A stretch of 64,000 bases of DNA from Sulfuricurvum sp. 17-40-25 (GCA_002282015.1 NCIJ01000003.1:124001-188000); one strand, 5' to 3'. Positions 36,436 through 46,269 are shown, numbered from the stretch's first letter. The notes: generated from the letters alone by a model not told the origin. Numbers and translations: made by a program.

Positions 36436-37662
36436 CTAACGGTCTACTTCACCGAAGACGATATTAGTCGTCCCGATGATGGATACTACGTCTGGGATAT
36501 AGTGCCCAGGCAACAAGTCAGTCAAAATTCCCGTGTGCCAAAACGATGGAGCACGTAATTTTAGACGGTACGGGTACGGTCCGCCTTGGCTATTGATGTA
36601 ATACCCAAGCTCTCCTTTAGGAGATTCTGTCGGGATATAGACTTCACCTACCGGTGGACGCATACCTTGCGTAACCAGTACAAAGTGCTGCATCAAGGCA
36701 TAGTTTTGCGTCATAATCTCTAATTTTGGTGCTGAGATGTATTGTGGAGCATGCGCCATAAGTTCAGTCGACGTTCCCTCGTACATATCTGCAACTTGAT
36801 ACAAGATTTTTGCCGATTCGCGCATCTCTGCCATGTAGAGTTTATAACGCGCATAGTTATCACCCTTATCTGAAACAGGGACATTAAACTCTACTTCATC
36901 GTACAGTTCATACGGCTCTTCTTTACGGATATCCCACTGGACACCTGATGCACGTAACATAACACCTGAACAACCCCAGCTCAAAGCCATCTCTTTAGAG
37001 ATCACACCGACATTTTCCATACGCATCAACCAAACACGGTTTTTATCCAAAAGATCTTCGTAATCTTTGATATTCTCTGGTACCTTGTCCAAAAATTTGC
37101 GTAAATCAGTCATGAAGTTATCCGGTAAGTCTAATGGAACACCACCGATACGGATTGCTGCGTGTGTCAAACGTGCACCACAGTAATCTTCAACCAAGTC
37201 CATCAAATACTCACGCTCACGAAACGCGTATAAAAATACAGTCATAGCACCGATATCAAGAGCGGTTGTCGCTAACCAAAAAAGGTGTGACATCAAACGA
37301 TTCACTTCCAAAAGAAGCATACGGATAACTTTTGCACGACGAGGAACATCAAGACCGATCAATTTTTCAACCGCAAGGGCAAAACCATAGTTGTTTGAGC
37401 TTGAAGCGATATAGTCCATACGGTCAGTCGTTGGCATGAACTCATTGTAGATCATGTTTTCTGCCATCTTCTCCATACCGCGGTGAAGATAACCGATATC
37501 CGGATGAGCTTTCGTGATTTGTTCTTGTTGCAAATGCAGCATAAGGCGTAATTGCCCGTGTGCTGATGGATGCTGAGGCCCGAAGTTTAGGACTAACTCA
37601 TTGTCTTCACGATCAAATGAGATGTTTTCAAAAAACGGTCTAAGACGATTGGATTGTTGCAT
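36436..37662 (-). CDS. nuoD: NADH-quinone oxidoreductase subunit D
   Basis: 408 residues, the 49-kDa subunit forming the quinone-binding site with NuoB. Signature N-terminal block '[17 protein letters not shown]' with the quinone-site His, '[25 protein letters not shown]', and the C-terminal '[37 protein letters not shown]' (seen in parts) all conserved. Related to the large subunit of NiFe hydrogenases but without metal ligands. Not fused to NuoC. Confidence 0.97.
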   Translation of the reverse strand: MQQSNRLRPFFENISFDREDNELVLNFGPQHPSAHGQLRLMLHLQQEQITKAHPDIGYLHRGMEKMAENMIYNEFMPTTDRMDYIASSSNNYGFALAVEKLIGLDVPRRAKVIRMLLLEVNRLMSHLFWLATTALDIGAMTVFLYAFREREYLMDLVEDYCGARLTHAAIRIGGVPLDLPDNFMTDLRKFLDKVPENIKDYEDLLDKNRVWLMRMENVGVISKEMALSWGCSGVMLRASGVQWDIRKEEPYELYDEVEFNVPVSDKGDNYARYKLYMAEMRESAKILYQVADMYEGTSTELMAHAPQYISAPKLEIMTQNYALMQHFVLVTQGMRPPVGEVYIPTESPKGELGYYINSQGGPYPYRLKLRAPSFWHTGILTDLLPGHYIPDVVSIIGTTNIVFGEVDR

Positions 37663-37672
37663 TCATGTCTCC

Positions 37673-38479
37673 TTAACGCTGGCGATCAGAGATCACAACG
37701 GATTTCTCTGCATCAAATTTTTCTACCATGAATACACCCTCTTGCTCTTGATACACAAGAGGAGTGTCCGGTTCGCCTTGACTGATATCCGTACCAAATG
37801 GTACTTCATGACCTAAACGTGAAAAACGCTGTGTGTCGTATCTGTCAATACGGGCAGGATCACGATTTTCAGGCCCGATGATCTCTCTGGCTTCTTTACC
37901 AAAGATTTTATCGACTTCGTACCATGCTGCGAACTCATCCCCTTGTAATGGATACGTTTTACGCAATGGGAAACCTTCCCAGTCATCTGGCATCAAAATA
38001 CGTTTCATGAATGGATGATTGTTGACCACAACCCCAAACATGTCGTACATCTCACGCTCAGACCAATCCGCACTACGGAAAAGTTTTTCAACACTTTGGA
38101 TCGCTTCATTTTCATCAATCTTACATTTGATACGGACACGCTTACGTTTTGTCATACTCAACATTTGATAGAAAATTTCAAATTTCCCCTCAGTTGCCAA
38201 CCAGTCAATAGCGCTCATCTCTGAAAGTTGTGTGTATTCGCATTCATTTTTCAGCAATTCAAGAACGGCATAGTTATCTGCTGCATTGATCACAACAACC
38301 ATTTGTTCTACTTGAACGTACGCATCCAAAACATCAAATTTTGCTTTGATAGCTGCTAAATCTGCTGTGAATACGGCATCGTCACTCACTTGAGATTTTG
38401 CAACTTGTGGTGCTACCCAAAAACGGTCTGTGTAATACGATTTTGCTTGGACGTTGTCTTTAGGAGTATAGGCTCTCAT
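37673..38479 (-). CDS. nuoC: NADH-quinone oxidoreductase subunit C
   Basis: 268 residues, the 30-kDa subunit of the peripheral arm. The family core 'ERMYDMFGV' appears as EREMYDMFGVVVNNHPFMKRILMPDDWEG in sequence (residues about 138-165), followed by PLRKTYPLQGDE. It has an extra N-terminal region of about 60 residues and a C-terminal tail compared with E. coli-type NuoC domains. Overlaps nuoB by one base. Confidence 0.96.
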   Translation of the reverse strand: MRAYTPKDNVQAKSYYTDRFWVAPQVAKSQVSDDAVFTADLAAIKAKFDVLDAYVQVEQMVVVINAADNYAVLELLKNECEYTQLSEMSAIDWLATEGKFEIFYQMLSMTKRKRVRIKCKIDENEAIQSVEKLFRSADWSEREMYDMFGVVVNNHPFMKRILMPDDWEGFPLRKTYPLQGDEFAAWYEVDKIFGKEAREIIGPENRDPARIDRYDTQRFSRLGHEVPFGTDISQGEPDTPLVYQEQEGVFMVEKFDAEKSVVISDRQR

Positions 38480-38988
38480 TACATCAACCTTTTTGGTTTT
38501 TGTGAACGAGATGCTGGCTCTTTACGAATTTTTTGCTGAAGCATCATCACCGCATACTGTAAGGTTTCCGGACGAGGTGCACATCCCGGAAGATACAAAT
38601 CCACAGGAATAACACGGTCAACCCCTTGAACGGTTGCATAGGTATTAAACATACCGCCGGTATTGGCACATGAGCCCATAGAGATAACCCATTTTGGCTC
38701 TGTCATTTGATCGTATAAACGTCGAATAAACTCTGCGTGTTTTTTGGTCAATGTTCCTGCTACAACCATCAGCTCAGCTTGACGAGGAGATGCACGAAAG
38801 ATCGTACCAAAACGGTCAAAGTCATAACGTGATGCCCCTGAAGCCATCATTTCAATACCGCAACATGCCAAACCATAAGTTAACGCCCAAATAGAATTTG
38901 AACGACCCCAATTTACGACTTTATCAATTGTCGTTAAAGCTACGGGAAGCCCGCCGTCTTTTAGATAATTTACTTGATGTTGTGCCAT
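38479..38988 (-). CDS. nuoB: NADH-quinone oxidoreductase subunit B
   Basis: 169 residues. Holds cluster N2, the last electron carrier before quinone. Ligands visible: the adjacent Cys pair in [10 protein letters not shown], the Cys of MGSCANTGG and the Cys of LPGCAPRPE. Overlaps nuoA by 19 nt and nuoC by one base. Confidence 0.98.
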   Translation of the reverse strand: MAQHQVNYLKDGGLPVALTTIDKVVNWGRSNSIWALTYGLACCGIEMMASGASRYDFDRFGTIFRASPRQAELMVVAGTLTKKHAEFIRRLYDQMTEPKWVISMGSCANTGGMFNTYATVQGVDRVIPVDLYLPGCAPRPETLQYAVMMLQQKIRKEPASRSQKPKRLM

Positions 38989-39359
38989 TCAAGTGCTCCT
39001 TTTTTCCATGCATAAACAAAACCGATTGCTAACAATAAAATAAACGTTAGCATCTCAACAAAACCAAACCAACCCAGCAATTTAAAATCAATTGCCCATG
39101 GAAACATAAAAACGATTTCTACATCAAAAAGTAAAAATAAAAGTGCAAACAGGTAAAACTGCGTTGAAATACGATTTGGCTGGCGAGTAACCTCTGGACC
39201 ACACTCGTAAGGTGAAAGCTTCAATTTTTCTGTATCTTTAGCCGCCAATGCACGGCTGGCTAAACGTGCTAATACTGTCGTCGCATAAAATGCTCCAAAC
39301 GTAATAACAAACAGTACAAATACCCCAAAATAAGGATTTGTGACGTTGTAATGTTCCAT
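38970..39359 (-). CDS. nuoA: NADH-quinone oxidoreductase subunit A
   Basis: 129 residues, three membrane helices. The conserved loop '[13 protein letters not shown]' (usually YECG with Pro-Glu) and the helix '[12 protein letters not shown]' identify NuoA. It is the first gene of the operon; the ribosome binding site AAAAGG precedes the ATG. The operon continues without a gap larger than about 20 bp to pflA. Confidence 0.97.
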   Translation of the reverse strand: MEHYNVTNPYFGVFVLFVITFGAFYATTVLARLASRALAAKDTEKLKLSPYECGPEVTRQPNRISTQFYLFALLFLLFDVEIVFMFPWAIDFKLLGWFGFVEMLTFILLLAIGFVYAWKKGALEWHNIK

Positions 39360-39645
39360 AGTTTTACCTTTTCATGGTTGATGTAGTGTCTGACTGTAAA
39401 ATGTACTTGTAGTCACACACCGCTTTTTTATAGAAATAGTTGCTGAACTATAGCAAAAAGTGTGTTAAATAATCCTCAAAAGCATCTGTATTTACAAGGT
39501 GGTGTTACTTTTATAAACACCCATACGTACGCATTTCATCATAAGTGTTCTTTATAGAAACAACTCACGATTATGTCTTGGAAACTGAAAGTAATGATTT
39601 TTTTTAGAAGATACGGATACTAGAAAAAGAGTGACACAGTCACCC
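39360..39645. other. Intergenic region upstream of the nuo operon
   Basis: 286 bp with no gene. It contains the terminator of the AAA+ gene at the right end, an inverted repeat GGTGTT/AACACC (39501-39521) around an AT-rich loop, and a minus-strand TATAGT at 39447-39452 that may be the nuo -10 box (leader about 80 nt). The inverted repeat is upstream of that box and could be an operator; no known regulator is recognised. Confidence 0.4.
39621..39645 (-). terminator. Intrinsic terminator of the AAA+ ATPase gene
   Basis: On the minus strand GGGTGAC, a 3-nt loop and GTCACTC (7 bp, one G-T pair) are followed by TTTTTC. The hairpin starts directly after the stop codon. Confidence 0.75.
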
Positions 39646-41382
39646 CTAATTGTTTAAAAAGCCCATTGATTTTTCGGTATCAAAATTTCCTTGACGCTCT
39701 TTGTTGATTTCATTGATAAAATCTTCCAAACAAAAGTTTGGCTCTTTTCGTGTTGCCACTGTATACGCTGTATTTTTAACGATCAAATTGATCTGTCCTC
39801 CGGTTAAAGGATACGATAATAATTTTTCGACGTCAAATCCCTCTTCATAGGGTGCATTCTTTGGAAGCATCATGTTCCATAATTTTAGACGCTGCGCCTT
39901 GTCCGGTTTTTTAAACTCAATTTTGTAGTTAAAACGACGTGAAAAAGCTTGATCAATGTTTTCTAAGAGATTGGTGGTAGCAATCAATATTCCTTGAAAC
40001 TTTTCAATCTGTTCTAAAAAAATATTTTGCATCTGATTGTGCATCTGATCTGCTGATGTGCCTGCACCTTGAGAACGTGATGAAAGGAACTGATCCGCTT
40101 CGTTGAGCAAAAGAATCGGTTCGGTCTTGGTCTGTTTGGTCAGATCTGCATAGGTGTCAAATATTTTACGGACATTTTTTTCTGACTCTCCCACATACAT
40201 TGAAAGGATCTTAGAACAGTCAAAACTCAATACCTGCCGTTTTAGTGAACGTGAAAGTGAGTGTGCTGTAAGCGTTTTACCCGTTCCAGGAGGACCGTAA
40301 AAAATAATGCGTGCATCGATTCCCGCTTTTTTATCTTTGATTCCCCATTCATGAAGTTTTGCAATGACTTCACGATCAAGCTGATGCATCAAGTTATCAA
40401 GCGTCTTTTCCGTCGCAGGATTAAGGACCACATTTTCCAAAGAAGTAAGGGGTTCAATAAGCTCAAAAATCTCCTGCTCTTTAATAAGCATATCCAGCTT
40501 TATTTTACGCGTTTTTTTCTTTTTTTGCGGATGCATAATAGACTGCAGTACCTCATCAACAATGTAAAAAGCTCTACTGATTCCCCCAAAAGGATTGAGC
40601 ATCTCTTCATAATCAATAACATCATCATTAATAAGACGCGATCCGTCTTCAAGTAAGGCACGGTTTTTGATTCGCTCATAATCATCAAAACTGACAAGAT
40701 CAATAAGGGTATTCATCTCTCGTAAACTACCCTCGGTCGAACTGTATTCTTCTTTGAGCAGGGCCAAAAATATGACCTGCTCTTTTGGCTCCAACTTTTT
40801 TTGTTTGAAAAAACGATCCAGTACTACCTCATGAGAAGTTTGGGTAATCCGCTCTTCAATACGTTTTTCTAACAAATCAAGCTTGCTTTGAATACGGTTG
40901 ATCCCTAACGAATGCCCATTTCCATTATTACGAATAACCGACATCTTTTGGTACAGTTCTATACGAAAAAACTGATCTTGCAAATATTCCAAATGATCCG
41001 CGTACGGTTTGATCTCAGGCAATGTCATCTCTAAAGATCCTTCTTCAAGAAGCTTCATAAAGATGGTCGTCAACGCAATAGGAGTATTGAACAATTCCAA
41101 CTGTGAGAGTTCACTCATCTTGATCGGAGTAAAAGAGTGGTGTGTGATCCATCCAAGCTCTAAGAGTGTTTTTACCTCTCCAAAATGGCTGAGATAGGAA
41201 TAATCGTCGGGACCGTACAGTTCTTGAAGCAGTTCTGCTACGACCACATCCTCTTGAGACTGCAAAAATTTGCGTGTCAACAGTTGTAAGACCTTCCCCT
41301 CATCAACAGTACATTTGAGCTGTGAAAAAATCTCTGACTCCTCAATTGAGGGGTTTTCTAAAAAATCGATCAAATATTTCAA
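39646..41382 (-). CDS. AAA+ ATPase, Campylobacterota-specific type
   Basis: 578 residues. The N-terminal 280 residues are helical and match no family I recognise. The AAA+ module is at about 350-560: Walker A GPPGTGKT (near 364), pore/substrate loop region SMYVGESEKN, Walker B LLLLNEADQF (near 426, with Asn in place of the usual Asp before Glu), sensor-1 ATTN, and arginine-finger region FSRRFNYKIEF. The module is close to the Cdc48/FtsH/SpoVK group. A similar protein occurs in Campylobacter jejuni (Cj0377, recalled). Substrate and role unknown; no protease domain is present. Confidence 0.85.
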   Translation of the reverse strand: MKYLIDFLENPSIEESEIFSQLKCTVDEGKVLQLLTRKFLQSQEDVVVAELLQELYGPDDYSYLSHFGEVKTLLELGWITHHSFTPIKMSELSQLELFNTPIALTTIFMKLLEEGSLEMTLPEIKPYADHLEYLQDQFFRIELYQKMSVIRNNGNGHSLGINRIQSKLDLLEKRIEERITQTSHEVVLDRFFKQKKLEPKEQVIFLALLKEEYSSTEGSLREMNTLIDLVSFDDYERIKNRALLEDGSRLINDDVIDYEEMLNPFGGISRAFYIVDEVLQSIMHPQKKKKTRKIKLDMLIKEQEIFELIEPLTSLENVVLNPATEKTLDNLMHQLDREVIAKLHEWGIKDKKAGIDARIIFYGPPGTGKTLTAHSLSRSLKRQVLSFDCSKILSMYVGESEKNVRKIFDTYADLTKQTKTEPILLLNEADQFLSSRSQGAGTSADQMHNQMQNIFLEQIEKFQGILIATTNLLENIDQAFSRRFNYKIEFKKPDKAQRLKLWNMMLPKNAPYEEGFDVEKLLSYPLTGGQINLIVKNTAYTVATRKEPNFCLEDFINEINKERQGNFDTEKSMGFLNN

Positions 41383-41394
41383 TAAAATCCTTAA

Positions 41395-42246
41395 TTACTT
41401 GGTTTCAAAACTGTATAACAGTTCAATCTCTTGTGCCCAAATCGTTTCGTCAATGGTTTCCAATACGAGAGGAATATTATCCATTCGTGGATCATTCATC
41501 AAAAATCGAAAGCTATCAAGCCCTATCTTCCCTTGACCCAATGAGTCATGCCGATCCACATGACTCCCTAGATCAGGCTTTGAATCGTTAATATGCATCC
41601 CTCGCAAGTAGTGGAATCCGATAACACGATCAAATTCTGCCCACGTCGCATCATAGGTCTCTCGTGTGCGTATATCGTATCCTGCTGTGAACATATGACA
41701 GGTATCGATGCAGACCCCAACCCGTGATTTATCTTCGATACGTTCAATAATAGCACCAATGTGCTCAAACTTCCAACCCAGATTGCTCCCCTGCCCTGCT
41801 GTGTTCTCAATCGTCAGATTTACACCCTCCGTCACTTTGATCGCATGGTTCATGCTCATAGCGATACGGTCGATACACTCTTCTTCACTGATCTGTTTGA
41901 GATGGCTACCCGGATGGAAGTTCAGACGATCCAATCCCAACTGCTCACATCGCTGCAACTCATCGATAAAAGCTTCGAGTGATTTTTCGCGCTTCTCCTC
42001 TTCGGGATGTCCGAGGTTAATGAGATACGAATCGTGCGGAAGAATATGACACGGTTGTATACCGCTTTTGGCAAGATTGTCTTTGAACAATCCGATTGTC
42101 TCATCATCGAGTGGTTTTGCAACCCACTGTTTTTGGTTTTTAGTAAAAAGAGCAAATGCTTTCGCCCCTATTTTCATCGCATTGAGCGGAGCGTTAAAAA
42201 CTCCGCCGCTAGCAGATACGTGTGCACCGACAAATTTATTAGACAT
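41395..42246 (-). CDS. nfo: Endonuclease IV
   Basis: 283 residues. Cleaves DNA 5' of abasic sites in base-excision repair. TIM-barrel enzyme with three zinc ions; the motifs GAHVSASGG at the N-terminus, '[14 protein letters not shown]' (Glu ligand), '[16 protein letters not shown]' (Asp/His ligands) and 'HINDSK....[12 protein letters not shown]' are all there. It follows the aminotransferase gene in the same direction (29 bp) and has an AGGAA ribosome binding site. Confidence 0.97.
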   Translation of the reverse strand: MSNKFVGAHVSASGGVFNAPLNAMKIGAKAFALFTKNQKQWVAKPLDDETIGLFKDNLAKSGIQPCHILPHDSYLINLGHPEEEKREKSLEAFIDELQRCEQLGLDRLNFHPGSHLKQISEEECIDRIAMSMNHAIKVTEGVNLTIENTAGQGSNLGWKFEHIGAIIERIEDKSRVGVCIDTCHMFTAGYDIRTRETYDATWAEFDRVIGFHYLRGMHINDSKPDLGSHVDRHDSLGQGKIGLDSFRFLMNDPRMDNIPLVLETIDETIWAQEIELLYSFETK

Positions 42247-42275
42247 AATGGTTTCCTAGTTTTAATTGCGTTATT

Positions 42276-43424
42276 TTAACACAGCTTACGTATACGCATT
42301 GCCGCATCTTGAAGTACATCCAACGGTTTAGAATAACAAAAGCGCGCCATATTTTTTCCTGCGTCATCGTGATAAAAGGCACGTCCAGGTACGGATGCCA
42401 CGCCTGTTTTTTTCAATATAGCCATCACTTTTTCAAAATCATCATCCCCCGCTATCGAACCAATATCGGTCATCACATAATACGCTCCGCTAGGGACACT
42501 GGGATTGAACCCGGCATCACGTAATGCATCGCAAAACAGATCACGCTTCATCTGATGCACACTTGAGAGTTCGCGATAATACTCATCCCCCAGTTTTTCA
42601 AGACCCTCTGCGGCACCCATTTGCAACGGTGCAGCGGCACACACATAGATCAGGTCATTGAACTGTGCCATGGCCTCGATAATCTCTAGTGGTGCTATGG
42701 CATAGCCCAAGCGCCACCCCGTGATACTGAATACTTTTGAAAAACCGGACAAGGTCACGCAACGATTTTTGAGGCTTTCAATAGAAAGGGCAGGAATATG
42801 CTTCACCCCATCGTATAAAAAATGTTCGTACATCTCATCAGAAAATACAATCAGATCATGCTCTTGGGCAAACGCACCGATTTGTTCCAGTTCCTCTTTG
42901 GTAAATACTTTTCCGCTAGGATTTGCAGGATTACAAATTACCATTGCACGCGTTTTGGAAGTACATACCGACTTCAGGGCATCCATATCAAGCGTCCATT
43001 GTGGTGCTTCAAGACGAACAAATTTAGGAACTGTCCCAAGAGAAAGAAGCGTTGAGCGATGGTAACCGTAATAGGGTTCAAACAATATGACCTCATCACC
43101 TGGATTGAGCAAAGCCATACACGCCGTATAAAAAGCCCCCGTTGCCCCATCACTGACCAATACTTGGCTCGCATCGATGGGTAGATCATAAAAGCGTTTC
43201 ATCTTCGTAGCGATCGCTTCACGTAACACGGACAACCCTTCGGTTGGTGTGTAAATATTGATGCCCTCATCCATAGCTCTCTTCGCTGCATCAATGACCA
43301 CGCTTGGGACTTCAAGATCGCAGACACCTTGTGCCATATTGATTCCCTTTAACGCATTACACGCTCTGGTCATAGAACGTATTTCTGATTGAGCGATAGT
43401 ACCGCTTCGATCACTTAGTTTCAT
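42276..43424 (-). CDS. Class I/II PLP-dependent aminotransferase
   Basis: 382 residues. Fold-type I aminotransferase of the aspartate/methionine aminotransferase group. The PLP Lys is in SGFSKVFSITGWRLGY; the Asn-Pro and Asp that hold the cofactor are in ICNPANPSGK and VFSDEMYEHF; the carboxylate-binding Arg is near the C-terminus in ARFCYSKP. The exact amino acid substrate (aspartate, methionine or aromatic) cannot be told. It overlaps the lipoprotein gene by 14 nt. Confidence 0.9.
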   Translation of the reverse strand: MKLSDRSGTIAQSEIRSMTRACNALKGINMAQGVCDLEVPSVVIDAAKRAMDEGINIYTPTEGLSVLREAIATKMKRFYDLPIDASQVLVSDGATGAFYTACMALLNPGDEVILFEPYYGYHRSTLLSLGTVPKFVRLEAPQWTLDMDALKSVCTSKTRAMVICNPANPSGKVFTKEELEQIGAFAQEHDLIVFSDEMYEHFLYDGVKHIPALSIESLKNRCVTLSGFSKVFSITGWRLGYAIAPLEIIEAMAQFNDLIYVCAAAPLQMGAAEGLEKLGDEYYRELSSVHQMKRDLFCDALRDAGFNPSVPSGAYYVMTDIGSIAGDDDFEKVMAILKKTGVASVPGRAFYHDDAGKNMARFCYSKPLDVLQDAAMRIRKLC

Positions 43425-43911
43425 TGGTATCCTCTATATCGTTGATCTTGATCATAAGGCCATTTAGCCTGTCTTTAAATAGTATTTCATTGTCTTTGCG
43501 CTGGTACATGATGTCCATGTCGTCATTGCGAATAAACTGACACACCGCACCTGAGCATGTTTCATCTCTGCCTATTCCGCCAAAGATCGGCGTACCTTGC
43601 AAAACACGCCGCATCGTATCACGCGGGTAATATTCAGACAGATATTCTTTTACAAATGCTTCTTCGCTCATGCACCCTGCACTCACGCACACTTTTTCAT
43701 CAATAGAGATTTTCTCTACCGCTACGCCCGCTGTGAAAAGTTCGACTTGTACGGCATCTCCCTCATACCGTATGTAACCGGTATCCGAAAATTTGAGTTT
43801 GGGACTTTTGATCGTGATGACTTTTGGACTGCTGATCGAATAATGTTTAACCGAACATCCTCCCATAAAAAGGATGAGGGTACTAGCCCATAGGATAGAG
43901 AATTTTTGCAT
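43411..43911 (-). CDS. Unknown lipoprotein
   Basis: 166 residues from the ATG at 43911. Signal peptide with lipobox MGGC (Cys about residue 18). The mature part contains strand-like segments and a Cys pair in KVCVSAGCMSEE and ETCSGAVCQF (periplasmic disulfides likely). The ATG at 43911 puts the signal peptide at the N-terminus; an earlier in-frame ATG at 43944 would add 11 residues. It overlaps the aldo/keto reductase gene by 29 nt. Similar lipoproteins are found in Campylobacterota; function unknown to me. Confidence 0.7.
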   Translation of the reverse strand: MQKFSILWASTLILFMGGCSVKHYSISSPKVITIKSPKLKFSDTGYIRYEGDAVQVELFTAGVAVEKISIDEKVCVSAGCMSEEAFVKEYLSEYYPRDTMRRVLQGTPIFGGIGRDETCSGAVCQFIRNDDMDIMYQRKDNEILFKDRLNGLMIKINDIEDTNETK

Positions 43912-44899
43912 GTACCGCGTCCAAATCTTTGAGTATTTCTGCATTTAATGTCACATCCATCGCCGCCAACGAAGCATCCAGCTGCTCAGGTGTTGTCGCT
44001 CCAATGATGGTAGAAGCCACAAAATCAAACTGCTTACTCCACGCGATCGCCATCGTAACTGGATTCAGTCCGTGAGTAGACGCTATTCGCAAATACTCCT
44101 GTGTCGATGCTAAGGTTTTATCGTTTAAAAAGCGTGCTGCCATAAGGCGTTGACGTTTATTGGTTGAATTGATGTAATCGCTAAAGCGTCCTTGAGCACT
44201 TGTGGCTTGATTGTATTTTCCGCTCAAAACGCCTCCGCCCAATGGTGAATACGGAAGAAGCGATATTTTTTCCTCACGACACAGTGCACCGATTTCCGTC
44301 AAATCACGACGATTAAGCAGTGAGAAATTATTCTGAATTGACTCAAAACGGGCTAATTTTTCATATTTACTCACCATGAGTGACTTCATCGTCCCGCGAG
44401 CGGTATCGTTGGATGTACCGATATAACGCACTTTTCCACTTTGCACCAGTGCATCCATTGCCTTCATCGTCTCTTCGATAGGGACAATCGTGTCAGGCCA
44501 GTGCATCTGATACAAATCGATGTAATCCGTCCCCAACCGTTTAAGTGATCCCTCGATCGCGCGCTCTATATGAAACCGATCACACGCCGTAAATCCGTGA
44601 CGAACCGGCGGTACGAACCATCCTGATGCGGCTCCTGCTACCTTCGTCGCCAAAATCAAACTCTCGCGCGGCTTAGTCTTCAACCATCGACCTACCATTT
44701 CTTCGGTAAGTCCCGCGAGTTTAGCGCTTGGAGGAACAGGATACAACTCTGCCGTGTCAAAAAAATTCACCCCATTATCATAGGCTTTATCCATGATAGC
44801 AAAGGCGGCTTTTTCATCGCATTGCGCGCCAAAAGTCATCGTCCCCATGCAAATCGGAGAGACCCGTAATCCTGTGCGACCGATATAACGGTATTCCAT
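43883..44899 (-). CDS. Aldo/keto reductase
   Basis: 338 residues. NADPH-dependent oxidoreductase TIM barrel. The catalytic tetrad is visible: Asp in FFDTAELY, the Tyr of that same segment (TAELYPVP), Lys in ILATKVAG, and His in LYQMHWPD. The C-terminal 'IIGATTPEQL' is the cofactor-binding end. It resembles the Tas/YajO-like general aldo/keto reductases; physiological substrate unknown. The ATG at 44899 follows a GGGGGA ribosome binding site; a TTG at 44914 is the alternative. A minus-strand TACAAT at 44926-44931 is a possible -10 box. Confidence 0.92.
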   Translation of the reverse strand: MEYRYIGRTGLRVSPICMGTMTFGAQCDEKAAFAIMDKAYDNGVNFFDTAELYPVPPSAKLAGLTEEMVGRWLKTKPRESLILATKVAGAASGWFVPPVRHGFTACDRFHIERAIEGSLKRLGTDYIDLYQMHWPDTIVPIEETMKAMDALVQSGKVRYIGTSNDTARGTMKSLMVSKYEKLARFESIQNNFSLLNRRDLTEIGALCREEKISLLPYSPLGGGVLSGKYNQATSAQGRFSDYINSTNKRQRLMAARFLNDKTLASTQEYLRIASTHGLNPVTMAIAWSKQFDFVASTIIGATTPEQLDASLAAMDVTLNAEILKDLDAVHAKILYPMG

Positions 44900-44971
44900 C
44901 CGATTTTCCCCCAAATTTTTGCCATATTGTAGCGAATTGCCATATTTTGTCTCTTAGGTTGTAAATCGCTT

Positions 44972-44977
44972 TATACT
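44972..44977 (+). promoter_or_regulatory. -10 box placed for a leaderless polymerase mRNA
   Basis: TATACT with TTGTCT at 44948-44953 (18-bp spacing), then six bases (CCCATT) before the ATG at 44984. No Shine-Dalgarno sequence lies between. Confidence 0.55.
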
Positions 44978-44983
44978 CCCATT

Positions 44984-46249
44984 ATGAAAATACACATCGA
45001 TCTCGATTGCTTCTTTGTATCCGCGCAACGTACCATCGATCCCAATTTGCTTGGTAAATCTGTTGGGATTGGCGGCAGAGGTGACCAATACATTTTTTCA
45101 CATGAAAAATCCAATCAGGAATTGCTACTGGACAACAGCGGCTCTTTTGTGGGCAGTTTTGTTCATCGTTATACGGGTGATGACCTGAGCCAATTTATCG
45201 ATGCCGATGGGCGTATACGCGGAATCTTAACCACAGCTAGCTATGAAGCCAGAGCGTATGGTATCAATACGGGGATGAGCATTCGTGAAGCACTCCTACG
45301 CTGTCCAGACCTTATTATCAAAGGCCCTGATATGCAGCTGTATCATCGACTCTCCCATGAACTGCACCAGTTTTTACAAGAACGTATTCCCCTCATAGAA
45401 CAAGCAAGCATCGATGAGTTTTACGGGGATTTAGAGGGGTGGATAAGTGAAGCAGAAATCCCTGCGTTTATCGATCACCTTCGCCATGAGATCAAACGTC
45501 AACTCAACCTCCCCGTCTCCATCGGTGCCGCCAATTCCAAACATATAGCCAAACTCGCAACCGAAAGTGCCAAACCTTTTGGCTGTAAAACAATCTTCGA
45601 CCATGAAGTCACTGACTTCGTGTCTACTATCGCGGTTCAAAAGTTTCCGGGAATCGGTTCGAGCATGCAGCGACGATGCGCCCAATACCATCTTAAGACA
45701 TTAGGCGATTTATTGCGCGCTAAAAATTTGGTACGCTCATGGGGACCCTATGCACAGTCTCTGTATGAACGTGTCTGTGGCAATGATTTAGGAGAGCTTA
45801 CGGTCAATGCTCCTCGCAAATCGATCGGCATCTCACGTACATTTGACCCTATCACCGATCGCGATGAGATCAGACGCCGTGTCTCGATCCTCTCTCGTCA
45901 TCTCGCCTACGCCATTACCAAACTCGAAGTAAATCCTACTACTTTTAGCTTGTCCCTGTATTATCAGCATCATCCAAAATCACATAGCGCCCTAAGTGAA
46001 TCTCGACTCTTCAACGAACAGCGTTTTCGCCAACTGTGCCGTGAGCTTTTAGCAAAATCCGATTGTTATACCAATGGAGCAATCACCCATCTAGGGATCA
46101 GTGCATCGGCATTTAGCGTCCATTCACGTAGGACGTTATCACTAATTGATTATGAAGAGGATGTAAAGGCACAAGATTTTGATAAAAAGAGTCGTGCCAT
46201 CCGTGATAAATACGGATGTGACGCATTAAAATGGGGAAGTGAACTGTAA
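44984..46249 (+). CDS. Y-family DNA polymerase (DinB/Pol IV-like)
   Basis: 421 residues. Translesion DNA polymerase. The first active-site motif is DLDCFF (residues 6-11) and the second is SIDEF (142-146, Asp144 and Glu145). Little-finger domain at about 245-370. Compared with Pol IV, an insertion of about 48 residues (31-78) separates the first strand (VGIGG) from the RGILTTASYEARAYG segment. No canonical C-terminal beta-clamp motif (QLxLF-type) is obvious. A LexA system is uncertain in this lineage. It is divergent from the aldo/keto reductase gene. Confidence 0.92.
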   Translation: MKIHIDLDCFFVSAQRTIDPNLLGKSVGIGGRGDQYIFSHEKSNQELLLDNSGSFVGSFVHRYTGDDLSQFIDADGRIRGILTTASYEARAYGINTGMSIREALLRCPDLIIKGPDMQLYHRLSHELHQFLQERIPLIEQASIDEFYGDLEGWISEAEIPAFIDHLRHEIKRQLNLPVSIGAANSKHIAKLATESAKPFGCKTIFDHEVTDFVSTIAVQKFPGIGSSMQRRCAQYHLKTLGDLLRAKNLVRSWGPYAQSLYERVCGNDLGELTVNAPRKSIGISRTFDPITDRDEIRRRVSILSRHLAYAITKLEVNPTTFSLSLYYQHHPKSHSALSESRLFNEQRFRQLCRELLAKSDCYTNGAITHLGISASAFSVHSRRTLSLIDYEEDVKAQDFDKKSRAIRDKYGCDALKWGSEL

Positions 46250-46269
46250 GGCTGATTGAAGAATCAGCC
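46250..46269. terminator. Hairpin between convergent genes
   Basis: Perfect 8-bp stem GGCTGATT/AATCAGCC with a 4-nt loop, spanning the gap between the polymerase stop and the J-domain gene stop. No U-run follows on either strand, so it may only weakly terminate. Confidence 0.4.

Noticed and set aside
39501-39521. GGTGTT/AACACC inverted repeat upstream of nuoA as a terminator or riboswitch
   Set aside because: Loop is AT-rich and no T-run or known aptamer pattern follows; kept only as a possible operator within the intergenic entry.
43883-44914. TTG start at 44914 for the aldo/keto reductase
   Set aside because: The ATG at 44899 has a proper ribosome binding site and matches the family start; the TTG would remove it.
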